Below are positions 1-28,738 of a stretch of DNA of 64,000 bases, in pieces. Under the pieces are notes generated by a model that was given only the letters and a program-made list of their open reading frames with translations, was not told where the DNA came from and did not search any database. Source of the stretch: Haliclystus octoradiatus (lineage: Eukaryota > Cnidaria > Staurozoa > Stauromedusae > Haliclystidae); assembly GCA_916610825.1 (NCBI GenBank), contig OU744453.1, forward strand, positions 20,637,301-20,701,300, written 5' to 3'. Every line of letters begins with the position of its first letter. Within the stretch, counting starts at the first letter, position 1. A program made the position numbers and the translations under genes.

Positions 1-199
1 GTAACCGGGTCTTTGGTTGAAAAGAAATTAAAGGCCCTGTAGTCAAATGCGCACACGCATAACGCCAAGCGTCAAAGCGTGAAACATCAATATCGCATTT
101 TCATTTCTGTCACGGCTTATCGATGTAATGAGGTTGAAATTCTTCAATGAAAATTAAATGGCATTAATCAATTTATCATACTGCATACTGATATTCTCA

Positions 200-345
200 T
201 ATATATATATATTCGATAGATTAATAAACGCCATACGGCGATCATCAGGCAAGCGAGAAACTCGGAGTAGCGAGAACAGTATGTCTCCTTTTTGAATCGT
301 TTTATTTATTAATCTATTAAAGCTCTGTTATTTATCATTGAGCAC
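200..345 (-). repeat. degenerate hammerhead-type foldback element
   Basis: Read on the minus strand, the stretch carries in order a spacer with GTGCTCAATGATAAATAACA (about 345-325), an antisense-type arm (about 280-255) and CTGATGA followed by a perfect helix II (CGCC, loop GTAT, GGCG) at about 250-228. The GAAA expected after helix II is missing; TTATT follows. The spacer and arm recur at about 8905-8950 and 9190-9260 inside copy B. The element abuts an (AT)n run. I infer a decayed copy of the family described for the 13.4-15.3 kb palindromes. Confidence 0.45.
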
Positions 346-1568
346 TTCACCTACACTTCAGTGTGGACAATTTTACATTATTTATCTATATATTCGATAA
401 ATATGAAGAAGCACTACTTGAAGATGTTTTCTCCGAAGTCCTCTATTCTTACTTACTAAAACAGCGCTGCCTTTCACCATGTAATTAATTTGAAAGTTTA
501 CGAAAATTGAAGGTTTTATTTTGATTTACAAAGAACGCCATATTTTAAAAGTAGAAAAGTTATATTGTTAATAGAATCATTAATTGCTATTGTGTGAAGG
601 TAGATGCGTGTCCAGTAAAATTATTACAAATGATGAATCTATTGTTATTCAAATTAAGCGGTGATGTTTTATTTTGAACCTAGCCTTTGAAACCCGGTGA
701 AAAACGAGTGAAAGAAAGTTGGGAGAATATCTACTATCGTTGGTGGGCAATTACCATAGGGATTGTTGTCATGGTGAATGTTTACACACCAGAATATAGG
801 TTAGTACTCAGACCGTTCGTAAATCACGATATCATCAAATATCCATAATGGTTAACAAAGGTCTTTATATGATTGTCACAGACAGAGGATATTCGCAAGA
901 GAAGAGGCCGATCGTCGTGTCGCTGCAATGGAGGCTGAAGAATAAGTGATTAGCCTCGTTTGTTGGATTGTTCTTCACTCACCGTGATGTAGTGTCATAA
1001 TTTGATTTATAAAATAATAAAACCCTAATTTACGTCAACGTCAACGGTTTATTTCTATGACGTTATGTCCTCTATGCGGGCCTCTAAGCAGCAAACAAAA
1101 CAGGAAATTTATTTGTACTTGCTGCGGCCCCCTTATTTCCTCAAGAAGGATGCCATTATTACATTGCGGCTATTTTGCCACTACGAGCTCAGTTGCTATA
1201 GGTATATAACATCTATGGTCCCTGGCCGGTGCAGGTGGTTCTTAATTGTAGTAGAAAATAATGTACAGCCTGTAGCTGATCTTATAGTCACTATAGTTGC
1301 GTAATAGTCATTTAATGATGCGAGCGTAAGGGTGGCCACAAACAATGGCTTCGATTTTTCAATTGCTCTATTGTTATCTGTCCCAGGCATAGCAGAGTAT
1401 CCCGTAGTGCCGTGGGTGGCTTATTGTTTCGGTTGGTCTTCTACAAAACAGTAGGAACTAATCATTGAAAGTTACACCTCTTTCATTTGCTGCATTTATA
1501 ATGGCGGTCTTCCCAATAATACTTGAGCCAACCAACAAATCTCGAATCAAATGGCATTGTGTCCACTC

Positions 1569-1580
1569 TGACGTACGTCA
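1569..1580. promoter_or_regulatory. CRE-like palindrome upstream of DD3-3 copy A
   Basis: The 12-bp palindrome TGACGTACGTCA consists of two TGACGT half-sites. It lies about 130 bp upstream of the copy A start codon. Copy B has a full TGACGTCA about 107 bp upstream of its start. The similar placement suggests a shared CREB/ATF-type promoter element. This is inference from position and motif only. Confidence 0.35.
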
Positions 1581-1711
1581 TATTCCCGCCGGGGTACCGT
1601 GGGCATATAATTTGTTCTTTACAATTGAATTCATTCCATCTCCTTACTATCGAGCACTGCGTTCACTTTGAGATCGACAAGCATTCTAAGAAGAACTGGT
1701 TCAATCAATTA

Positions 1712-4700
1712 ATGAATATGCAACTGAAAACATGTTTGCTCGCTTATGTTGCAATGGTCTGGATCATTACTGTAGCCGTTGCAGACATCTACCTTAGCAA
1801 TCCAAGGTATTTAACTATTCATTTATTTATACCCATGGTGGCATATAACTATCTTCTACTATCTCACAAGATTTAACAATAAATAATTTTAAATCTCTCA
1901 AGGGGATCTAACAACCGTGCCGACGAAGACTCAAGGGAGAGACGCAACGCCAAACGGTATATCCCCATGTAAATTAAATTTATTAACAGTATTCACGCGG
2001 ACTTGTTCATATTTACTAACGTGTTTGTGTTATACAATAATCCAGGTTATTCGATTCTCAAAACAACAACCGCGGTGGCTACAACATTGGCAATCTCTAC
2101 TATTACGTTGGCTCTAAGCTTAAAATCGAATGGACCAATCAGCACTCTTGTAACGATCCAAATAATAATTGTGAGATCATCGTCCAGTACATGTGTCATG
2201 ATCGCTTGAGAGATGGCATCGAAAGCCGGTGAGTTAATTTATTAATGTGTTACATCATGGTGAATGTTTGTTGAGTTTTAATGGTGTGTCATTACTATGT
2301 TTAGCACAATCCCGGATGAGAAAGAAGACTGCTACAACTATGATTGTAACAACGATCTAAGGTAATAATAGTCTTCATCATTTTAATTTCATCAAAAATA
2401 ACAAAGTTTTATTTAATATTTTGGTCTTGATTTTAGATACGGGATGCATGAAACATACGAACAATATGATAATTGTTTTAGCAGAGAAAGAAACCACGGA
2501 TTGTTCACCGCTGACCAGGTAAATTAATTAATTTACTCAAACAAATCTCTTCTATCTTGAGTCTATAATTCTGACTGTGATTTCATTGTTTGATTTTAGG
2601 AATTAAAAGGACACACTGCTATATACACACGTCAAAATCCAGACGGAACAAGACGAGGCTACGAATGCCCAGAAGAAAGAGATTACTATCCTTATTGGCT
2701 GCCGACCGATTGGAAGGTAAGTTATATCAAGTGTCTCGTCTGGTTAGTTTCGTCAACATACTCGCTTTCATGCGTTGTCTCGTTTACATCTTCAGGATAT
2801 TGTGGTGATGACGAATAAAGACATTGCTGACTGTGATAGATACAGAATGGAAAGTCAAAACAGTGCAAGTCGATGGCATTGCGTGCCTCCATCTGCTTAT
2901 AATTCATGCTCTGACAGACGTCATTACCCAATTCCTATCACTGAAGAAGGCTGTGAGGTTAGTTTATGGTAATTAGATTGATTAATTAACTAACTCACCC
3001 TCTATTTATAATAACTCAGTCTCTTATTATTTGTTAGGCTTTTCGTTGGCCTAAAAACGACCCAACTGGTGAGAGAGCAGTCTGGACTGAAGTCGAGGCT
3101 CATGCTGGTGCACCGGAAGTTGACTGTATTCAAAGCCCTTGGTCACGTGATAATCACCATGGTAACGGCAGAGACAGCGTCCATCCCAACAACTATGAAT
3201 GGACAATTCCCAACCTTCCCCACAAACATTGCGCACTCAGGATAAGGTTAGCTTCATTATTAAATAGCTGTCGTAATTATTATTATAAGAAAACTAAATT
3301 CATTATCTGATGAAACGTTTCTTGTAGGTATAATATCTCTACGAATGATTTTGGGTCGGACACATTCGCTGATAAAAATGGCGATGACGTCACAGGAGTT
3401 GACATTGGCTCATTGGTAGGATTGTCACAAGGCGCTGCTACGGACCGAGGCTACATTTACCAGAATAACCCTGTCGTTGATTTGTTTGGATCAGAAAGTA
3501 AGCTGAAATTGAGGCTGGCAATCAACACTGCTCAATACGGTCGAACATTTCAAGACAGATCTCATAAATTTGAAATCCGCTCTCGTCCCGCGGAGATCCC
3601 CGACTCCGCTGTTATTCATAACGTCAACGTTCGAGGCAAAAGGGGAAACATTGTACAGAACTACCCTGCCGTTGAGTATGATTTTGTGCCAAATGTTCTT
3701 GATGTCGCAGCGGGAGACTACGTTCACTTCCAGTAAGTAAACATTAACTACAACTGCTTCGATTCATTATTTCATTGATATGACGTGGCAACTCACCATG
3801 ATTTATTTTACGTATAGGTGGACTGGATCTAACACCAACCCAAATAACAACGACGGCCAAGGTCGCCATGGTACCGATCGTTCTAATGTACTAGTGATGC
3901 ACCAACCAAATTACGACGAGACGTCCCCCGCAGGGCAGACGTTCCTTACGCCCCTATATGGCCATCTGGGAAACAGTTATCCTTGGGTCCCAATGGCTGG
4001 ACTGGATACTAACGGTGCCCCTAACCCGCCATTCCTTGGTTTCTCGAATGCTGATAAAGTGCGCCTTGCTCTATTGAGAGATGGTAAGTGATTGCTACAT
4101 GGGATAATGGGCATTCGCTGTTCTTTGTTGCGAACTAATAATATGTCTTACACTGTCGTAGGTCATTACGGTGGGGAGATCTCTGAACTTGACGATGCGG
4201 GCACTTACTTTGATCTTGGTGCGAAGCCAGTCTCTGTCACAGGAATATTTCATTATTTCTGCACAAGAAACAATAATTTCTCTAATCGCAGTCAGAAGGG
4301 AAAGATCGTCGTTGTCAATGGTATGCCTCAATCTGATGCTTTGGGAGAGATTTTAGACGATGAACCAGAGGCTCAGTCTCAGTCGACTCACAGGTAACTG
4401 ACGGTGTTTACCATTTACTAAGCTATACTATAGACTGTCTCTAATATTATTCTATTCGTATTTCTACAGAGAGATGAAACATGAAGTGTTCGAAGAATGG
4501 ACTGTTGAAAAGGCAGAAGAATACCTTCGCCAGCACGGGGGAGTCATGAAAGAGGGAGAACAATACGCAAGCAATTACTATGTTCACCTGCCCGTCGGTG
4601 ATCTATTGAGAAGAGACGAAGTTGCCAGACTCGAAATCCCCATTCACCGTGCGAGATCATCTGGAGATGTGTCGCTTTATCACTCTTACGATGGAAAGGA

Positions 4701-5028
4701 ATGGGACCGAGTAGATGACGCCATCTTGTCAGAGCATAGTATATCATTGCAAACAGAACGAGGTTGGTAGACTCTTTGTCAATATTATCACCAAACTAGT
4801 TCATGTTAATGACCTTGTATGGTTCGCTTTTCATTTTTAGATGGTTTTTACGTCGTTAAAGAAAACGCAGACCACACGGTAATGATCGCAACGATCGTAA
4901 TGAGCGTCGCTCTCGTTGTCATAGTTTCCACGATGGCTGTGTATGGTCGTCTACGCCTGCGCAAGTCAAAGTATTACTGGTCACGTGCTAATGTATCTGA
5001 AGAAGATGACATGAAACCCGTTTTATAA
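1712..5028 (+). CDS. DD3-3-like type I membrane protein, copy A (13 exons)
   Basis: Exons are 1712-1806, 1903-1956, 2046-2228, 2305-2361, 2437-2518, 2600-2716, 2796-2957, 3038-3246, 3328-3732, 3818-4083, 4162-4393, 4470-4762 and 4841-5028. All introns are GT-AG, all phases match, and the total is 2,343 nt (780 aa plus TAA). The protein starts with a hydrophobic signal peptide (about residues 1-26, ending AVA before [13 protein letters not shown]). It carries the motifs [22 protein letters not shown] and IVQYMC, a cysteine-rich middle, and [15 protein letters not shown]. One transmembrane helix at about residues 731-753 precedes a basic then acidic cytoplasmic tail. I recognise the family as DD3-3, named from a cAMP-regulated Dictyostelium gene and present in many invertebrates; its biochemical role is not established. 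ATG 1712 was chosen because it gives the signal peptide; an in-frame ATG at 1718 is an alternative. Copy B follows 1.56 kb downstream on the same strand. Confidence 0.9.
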
Positions 5029-6591
5029 TTATTCACTTTAAATGTATATATCACAATATAATTATAATATAGATAATAACACACGGAGATTATCTAATGC
5101 TGTTTATGTGATATTACATTATAACATATTGTATTGAACACTCTCCATACGATGATGTGTGATGAAGTTTAACCCAATAATTCTTTTTATATGATAATAG
5201 AATTGCCCTAAGAGCTATAAAAAAACTGATTTTGAGTGTTATATTATTGAGTACTCGATGATGATTAATTGTTCTCGGTAGCTGGCAGGGTGAATGTTTC
5301 TAGGGTGATTGTTTCTATACAGGGTGTATCCAAACCACCAACATTACAATTAACTACCTACTGCAGATAATGAATACATATGTGCTCGCCATAACTGTTC
5401 GCTTGATATGCTATCTTCGTAAACCCATGGTCAATTAATTAGTATAGAATAAGTCTCGGACTATTAACATCTCTATCTCTACTTCTCAGTTACTACTTCA
5501 TAAAAATGACCTTACAAACTTTACGCGCTATTCTCAAAAACTGTGTGAAGAAATTCGGAACATTATGAATCATTAAAAGTCCTCTTCTATGGTTTGAACA
5601 TAGGAACATAGGCTATATTTAATTTTGAAACTTAAACTGAATTCTGCATAAAATCAAAAAATCGAGTTTTCCTTATTCCGAACCAAAACCATAAACAATA
5701 AATTGGAATGGTAACGAAAACTACTTTCTTCTTTTGTGAATATTTATGTTTAATTAATTAAGCATAATTAAGTTGAATGTTATTTTTTTCAAATTTATAT
5801 TATTTGAATTTTAATTTATATTATTAGCTCTCTGCTTAATTTGAGGTGACTGATCTTAAATACGAAACCGTCAATCAAGTTGAGTTTGATCATCTGTGCT
5901 GGTAGCCAGGTAATGGAAAACATTTCATTTGATGAATCTGTACATATTTTTAAATCTGAATTAAGTTCTGAAAATTTATCAAAATATCTTAGATATATCT
6001 AATTTATAGTTTAACTGTAATGTTACTACGATTTTAAAATTTTTATGTAAACCAACCATTTGTTGTTTTACAGAAATAAAGGAAATTATTATTTTGATGA
6101 TGAACTGCCTCATTTCCGTGTCATCTCATTTACAACGCGAATAGCCTATATGATTTAGCAGTAAGATATTTATCAAGGTCAGAGCTCATTTGTGTGAATA
6201 TCTTTGTGGGGTCTTCTGAACCGCGTGTGGCATTAAGCCAACTAGGATATACCCCCACTTTCCGCATTTGCTTTCTTTTTATGATGCAACATTGTCTTAA
6301 CTGCGGGATATCGCCCGGGCACTGCAGAAGTAAACACTTTATGACGTAGCCCTTCAACAGTAGAAACAGACGGACTGATTTGCCTTTCGAAGTGAAATGT
6401 TTTTGACAACATAATTAAGCTTGGCAGCAACAATCGTTAGTTATGTTCAATTTCCCCTCAAAAGCATACCCCCGCAATGACGTCATTTCCAAATCAATTG
6501 TTCCTTTCGTTCTGTCTGTCCGAACGAATGTCGTTTCACATTTCAGTCACAAGTCAGAAAGATGGAAGGAGCATCGCTGTTAACTTGGAAG
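5029..6591. other. intergenic spacer between the two DD3-3 genes
   Basis: AT-rich sequence with no supportable gene or transposon. It contains the 3' flank of copy A and, near its end, the TGACGTCA site at 6478-6485. I did not find a clear AATAAA close to the copy A stop codon. Confidence 0.6.
6478..6485. promoter_or_regulatory. CRE site (TGACGTCA) upstream of DD3-3 copy B
   Basis: A perfect eight-base CRE palindrome lies 107-114 bp before the copy B start codon at 6592. Copy A has a related TGACGTACGTCA at a comparable distance. CREB/ATF binding is inferred from the motif; no functional evidence is available from sequence. Confidence 0.45.
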
Positions 6592-18719
<12,128 letters not shown>

Positions 18720-18935
18720 TTTACATACTTCTCAATATGACTTCTATTTGTAGCTAATTCACAGTATCTCCCCATAATTATGTGGAGGGGCAGGGCCCAA
18801 CCATCTATTTTGCATAATTATGCCTTGTATTTTTTATCGTATTTGTTATTTTGATATAAGAAAAAAGTCTAAATTCAGTGTTAATAATTTAATTTTTTAA
18901 ATTCCATAAATAAAGTAGACATCATAATAATTAAA

Positions 18936-19867
18936 TCACATTGAGTCTGGTAAAAGATTTACAAAATTAACATAAATTCCTTGTAACAATTGTCTGTAAG
19001 ACTTAAAGAGGATTAAATTGCGGTAGAGTGAGCCATCTTTGACATTCTAAAATAGTAAAACAATTTCAAACAGATTTTTTCAGACCATCAAAATGCGTTA
19101 TCTTTCTACATCACGTGATCACTTACCAAGGCATTAGCAACAGCTCGGCGATCAAACTCAGTCAGAGAGAGACGGCGGTTCCTAGGCAACGGGTGGTTGC
19201 TACCCATCATCTGAAACTATAGTTAAAAAAAATTAATAATGTTTCTTCGAATAATTATGAATTGCAGATTGCGTTATACCTGTACAATACTTACCAGCTT
19301 AGCTAGTTGCCTCTCAGCTGTTTCGTGACTCATGATTACACGAACTATACCGGTGGTGATTCTGTCTTCGTGCAGCCCATGATGCAATTGGAATAACTGA
19401 TTTAGGATGGGATGGAATCGAGACATTGCCAAGTAGAGGCCCTGGATCATCACTGGTAGCTAGTGTTGAAATCATACAGTTAAAGCCCCCTGTTTGTTTG
19501 TTATGAATTCAAACTATGAATTTTGGGTTTGAACCTACCGTCTGACCAGGCTCGCAAATATGACTGTGATAGTCTAACTTACGAAACCGAAATCTGTCTG
19601 CTCTCTCGTTGTCAAGTAAGAATCTCTCCTGCGTAGAAGATAATTAGACATACATCAACATTATATAGGTCTCAATAAATTATTTATAAACTATATTATA
19701 ATACTGTGTTTATCTTACTGTGTAATTGCCTATGAGTTGACCTAGCAAATGACTCTGCAGTCTCATAGTAACGATGACGTAATGACCCTGGTCGCTCCAC
19801 GAAGAGCATTGCGTTGCCACTGGTAACATCAGTATAAGCAATGACCACTGCCATGAGAGCGAGACTT
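18936..19867 (-). CDS. unidentified multi-exon gene, 3' part
   Basis: Several minus-strand open blocks have good splice signals: 19867-19719 (donor GTAAGA), 19628-19583 (donor GTAAGT), 19452-19295 (donor GTAAGT), 19210-19127 (donor GTAAGT) and a last block 19046-18936 ending in TGA. The third to fifth blocks join in frame, giving an alpha-helical, charged protein end with GLYLAMSRFHPILNQL, MSHETAERQLAKL, RRLSLTEFDRRAVANAL and a C-terminus NLLPDSM. For the first block two reading frames are possible and the phases do not decide cleanly, so the N-terminus is unresolved. I do not recognise the family. The first block could also be a terminal exon of the PFKFB gene upstream, but then translation would stop after 12 codons. 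Confidence 0.4.
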
Positions 19868-20145
19868 CTGAAATCAAGTAATTATGATTAAATCATCTTT
19901 GATGGAATATTGCAGAAGGCACGTCGCTGTAGAACTGGACTACTTACCGACGTATTTAGTTGTTGAAAACATTATGCCGAATTTATTTGCCGTGTGTAGG
20001 TCTGATAAATCTATTGCGGTTGAAATGAAATTCTTTTTTTGCTTCTATTTTATAGTCACAAAATTTGACACAATTTTCTATGAAATTCCTATTGGTGTGA
20101 CGTCATCATTCACGTTTATCTTTATTCAATGATTTTAAGTTGATC

Positions 20146-20205
20146 AGAAGGTAATTCCAAGAAACTAGGATTTCTAGAAGGTAATTCCAAGAAACCAGGA
20201 TTTCT
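20146..20205 (+). repeat. two tandem 30-bp repeats
   Basis: Two copies of a 30-bp unit beginning AGAAGGTAATTCCAAGAAAC differ at one base. Each unit contains an inverted CCAAGAAA/TTTCT pair. No function is evident. Confidence 0.75.
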
Positions 20206-20246
20206 AGGAATCATAAAGTTCGTTTCATTGCGAAACTAAATTCAGT

Positions 20247-20397
20247 CCATGCTATGTCCAGCTACAGTAGTAACTCCAATCATTTTGACCAGAATGGGCG
20301 TGGTCCTTCCTGGAAATATCTGAATCGCGACGGGGGAAAATTACTTGACTCCATTGACAAGACTAAATGGATTTTGATTGATTATTACCAGCGGAAA
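20247..20397 (+). CDS. possible isolated coding exon
   Basis: An open block lies between an acceptor-like AATTCAG and a donor GTAAGC. It reads about 50 codons including NHFDQNGRGPSWKYLN and DKTKWILIDYYQRK. An internal ATG at 20254 could start it. I find no neighbouring plus-strand exon and do not recognise the protein. It may be an orphan exon or chance. Confidence 0.2.
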
Positions 20398-20844
20398 GTA
20401 AGCTACTCTTTTGCCTTACGTTTAATTATAGCCATTTATAGTTGTCTGTATCTAGCTACCCGTTCATTGATTTATTATTCGACTTCTTCTCCGCATTTGC
20501 AAAATGCTGTGATGGATGACGTCACTCAATACACAGATCCCATGGCAGTCAATTGACATCACGGTCACTGGGAAGTTAACATTCGGCAAGTGCTGGAATC
20601 AACCAATCTTCCCGGTATCGGAAGAGACTTGTTTGTTAAAACTTGGCCCATAGCTATAGTTCCTTGCTATTGCTAGCGCTAGCCTCACTATGATAATGAA
20701 TAAATTGCCGTACAGAATAAGCGGATGCTAGTAACAACACGTAACAAAATATGACACAGCTCATCGACGCGTTTTTGACCCCTTTGCCGCTTCATAAATG
20801 AGGCCCCATTGATCATAAGTGTATATGTTCTGTTTGCAAGCTTG

Positions 20845-20945
20845 AAAAGTTGAGTTTCGCGTAACGGATATCACTCTTCAGGCGCTTATCCGTTATGAAT
20901 ATGAATAAATCGTCTGAAGAGCGTCACCTCAAACTCAGGGACTAA
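20845..20945. repeat. hammerhead-type inverted element remnant
   Basis: A left arm (minus strand) carries CTGAAGA then GCGAAACTCAAC, and a right arm (plus strand, about 20912-20940) carries CTGAAGAGCG then CAAACTC. They are separated by AT-rich spacer with TCCGTTA/TAACGGA complementarity. The layout matches the 13.4-15.3 kb palindromes, but both cores are decayed. Confidence 0.4.
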
Positions 20946-21145
20946 ACTCGTAATCTTTGTATACTCATAATCAACATTTATTATATCGCACTGCATTGAG
21001 CACTTCTATTGATGTTTTGCCTCATACATCAGGACCCGTCTGTCTCACAGATGCTTAGTCAGCTTGGTTGGCTATTCGTCAGAGACAGGTTGAAATACAA
21101 TCAGCTTGCCTGGGCGCATAAATAAAATTTCAGAAAGCCCCTCCT

Positions 21146-21343
21146 ATGCTATCCACATTCTCGTCTTCTCCATTTACTACAAAAACCCGTTCCTCGACCA
21201 ATAATGACATATTCATCAAACACAGCCATCGCAACTCTTTCCAGTCAGCTGGTGCTTCTTTGTGGAATAATCTGCCATCTCCGATGAAAGCGATCGCTGA
21301 CAGTTCGACTTATAGCAAAATGTGCAAAATTATGTTATTGTAA
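21146..21343 (+). pseudogene. CR1/L2-type retrotransposon ORF2 C-terminal tail
   Basis: The frame ends with HRNSFQSAGASLWNNLPSPM and a stop. The pattern (A/F)xxxGxxLWNxLP followed by a short basic tail is the usual C-terminal signature of CR1/L2-clade non-LTR ORF2 proteins. About 70 bp downstream the sequence runs into AATAAATGATGATGATG, a typical 3' microsatellite tail. Only the 3' end is present, as expected for 5' truncation. Confidence 0.6.
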
Positions 21344-21460
21344 ATTTACTAATTATTTAATCTTATATTTTTAAAAATTATATTGTATTTTTTTTATAAT
21401 GAGCCCTTTGAAAAAAAGCCTGTGTAGACTAAAGGGTTTATCTCAATAAATGATGATGAT

Positions 21461-21486
21461 GATATATATATATATATATATATATA
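21461..21486 (+). repeat. (TA)n microsatellite beside a hammerhead motif
   Basis: About eleven TA units follow a short (GAT)n run and end about 28 bp before the hammerhead motif at 21514-21551. The pairing of a hammerhead arm with a microsatellite is the same as in the ATT-flanked palindromes. Confidence 0.8.
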
Positions 21487-21513
21487 AATGAAACAAAGAT
21501 TAGTCAAGTTTTA

Positions 21514-21551
21514 CCGTGACTCCGAGTTTCGCGCTTGTGCGCTCTTCAGAC
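21514..21551 (-). ncRNA. putative hammerhead ribozyme with fully canonical core
   Basis: On the minus strand the order is CGT, CTGAAGA, helix II GCGC-ACAA-GCGC (four pairs starting with G-C), GAA, helix III ACTC-G-GAGT or ACT-CGG-AGT, then C and ACG. All invariant hammerhead bases are present and the cleavage triplet is GUC. Helix I has only three clear pairs (CGT with ACG). It is the best core in the window. Outer sequence (TAAAACTTGACTAATC) marks the same element family as the palindromes, but only one arm is present. Confidence 0.6.
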
Positions 21552-22088
21552 GAATTTATTCTGATTATATGTATTAAGGAATTGCTATTTAATTATTTAT
21601 TTGTAATGTATTAATAGGTTTGATCCTCTCATAGCTGATATTTTTTCCGAACATTTACTTCCTACATTTATTAGGTAATGTAATGAAAAATGGAATCCTT
21701 TTTGAAACAGCCTCAAACATTTCCGATTTCTGATCGTCTGTGAGTTTTCCTATGAATATTATCAGACACGCTAATTCGCTATAATATTCCCTGAGAAAAA
21801 GTTGCCGGGAAATAATCAGTCTTGTAAAATAAAATCATGCTTTTATTTATTTATTTACAACACGCCATAAAATAAACAGCAAATTCACAAATATATAATC
21901 AGTTACTACACGCTCTCATGGTTGCCATGGTAACTGCTTGAAAATTCATCATCATTATTCGGAAATCATATTAATTGAATATGCCGCAAAGGCTGCTTTT
22001 CTTCATTTTCAACCTTGAATGAAATGAACAATGCATTCATTTAATAAGCAGATACTTGATTAATGTCATTAGAAGATAATATTGATCA

Positions 22089-26715
<4,627 letters not shown>

Positions 26716-28738
26716 TTCGTTCTACGATGAGAAAATTATCAAACATCAACAACGAATTTACTATAACGGGGCATTCACCAGGGTGACAGACCCCCAACCG
26801 ATCCATAGGGGCAGGAGGTCTAGCGAATTCGAGTCGTCAATAGTTCAAAACTTGACAGGCGAAAATACAGGGAAAACTCAAGGCTCCCACTTACGTACCG
26901 CCCTTCAATATACATGTGATCCATAATTTGTTTTATGATTGAATTTAAATTAAGAATTAATTTGAATATACTAAACAGCAGTTTGACAGATCTTCATTAT
27001 TTAGTTTAATTTTGAAAGCTTGTAAATTCTTTGCTAAGACAATGTGTTCAGGGAAGATTGTTCCACAGTCGGATGACACGATTGAAGTATTGATGTTTTG
27101 TAACATATCAAGGTTAAAAGAAATATTATATGAAATTACAAGATATATACAGGTAAAATGTGCTAAGATATAAATTTAACATTCTATGGCTGTTTACAAA
27201 GAGAGAATTACGAATATCTACAGATATAAATACAATAGAACGCTGTAACAAAAGTTTATATTAGAATATTGCCATTCATATCTCTTTTATCGCTGTCATT
27301 TATCTCAAAGCTTAACAAGATTATTATTATTATCATTTAGAAAATGAAATGAAAACAGTAGAATACGGTAGACCAAAAATGATGATATAATAGTTGCATC
27401 CCGTCAATCTATTTTAGGTGACCCTTCGGGATCATCCACAAGAGAGATTTTTTTCCAACATAACACATTGTTTAAATATGTACAAGCTTAAATCACAGTC
27501 ATGTGATTTATTCACTTTTACAGCTATATCATAATTATATTTTATGGAATTATTTTGTATTTACATTATTTAATTAAGCAGTGATGTGACCATTTGAATG
27601 TAAAATCTCAACGTTTGGTACATCTGCTGAGACTGTTGATTTGATAGATCTCAACAAAGAGAGATTGATTTCAGAGCGCCCTTGGGATTAATATCGTTTG
27701 TAATGTAGATTTCCAGAGCTGAGAATGTGGCCAATCAATCATCCCATGCATCAATCATTCATTTGCTACGTCAATCATTTCTATTGCACGCTCTTTGGCG
27801 GGAATAATTTGAACCACATTTTGTGAAAACTATCGACGAAATAGGATGTTTCATAGTCTACCTCTGAAAGGTTAAAAAATGTTTGAGTGAGTATATTATT
27901 ATTTATTCAGGAACATTCAAGTTTTAACTTTATTTTTCAGGTTTACCTAAACATAGGCAAGTTAAACAATTGTTAAAAGTTTACTTCTTTTTGTATTCTT
28001 ACTTTAAAGTGAACGAAGTCGTTTAATACAGAATTTCAGTAGACTCATCAACGATTGGAATGTTTTAGGTATATATGCATGTTTTAGGTATATTGTATTT
28101 CTGGTTTTCTTTCTAAACCTAATTTTCGCCATGCGAATATATTAATATGCTAATATTTATTTTACTCCTAGTTCAATTTTCGTCTTTAATTCTTCTGGCG
28201 TTGACTCAAATTGACATTGAATGTATCTGTGGTGTTTTTTTCGATATAATAGAAATTCAGTTGAATTGCAAAACAAGTTTAAATGCAAGAAGTCGTAAGT
28301 AAAACAATGCCGAATTTTGAAGGGAGCATGTATGTGTTTATTTACCACTTTTTTTCTGAAAATTATAATTTTATTCGGACTTCAGCTGACATCTCTTTTT
28401 TATTTTACTTCTTAGTTCGGGCTTGGTTAAATAAAACAAATGAATGAATGAATCCTCTTGAAATTGTTCTACAGCGATGAACAATAATGCAGGTAATTAG
28501 AATGATGGAGTAAAATTATTGCAGTTACTGTATTGATTAAATGTTCATAAATCATCTTAAGAAACATATTGATATTTTCCAATATATTTTAAATATGTAT
28601 ACTGTTTTTTTAGTATATGACCAACTATTCATTACTTGGAGTTTCAAAATTGCAAAATCGCGAATGCTACCTGTTACACGTTTTAATTAATATTATAAGG
28701 AACATGAATTGTGTAATCAGACTGTTCCTTTTTTTTGT
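26716..28738. other. intergenic AT-rich stretch
   Basis: No gene can be supported. At 27276-27330 there is a remnant (TCTCTTTTATCGCTGTCATT followed by a short ATT run) of the outer end of palindrome 2. The open frame at 26675-26926 on the plus strand overlaps PFKFB exon 1 and shows no coding signature. Confidence 0.5.

Larger units (their letters stand above)
1..1711. other. upstream flank of DD3-3 copy A
   Basis: No coding gene can be supported here. The short open frames lack splice context and resemble no family I know. The stretch holds a degenerate hammerhead-type foldback element at about 200-345, next to a short (AT)n run, and a CRE-like palindrome at 1569-1580. The frame of the first DD3-3 exon stays open upstream to about 1523 without an ATG, so the start at 1712 was kept. 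Confidence 0.6.

Noticed and set aside
19500..19560. tRNA on the minus strand, suggested by GGTTCAAACC
   Set aside because: No A box or cloverleaf could be drawn upstream of the B-box-like sequence.
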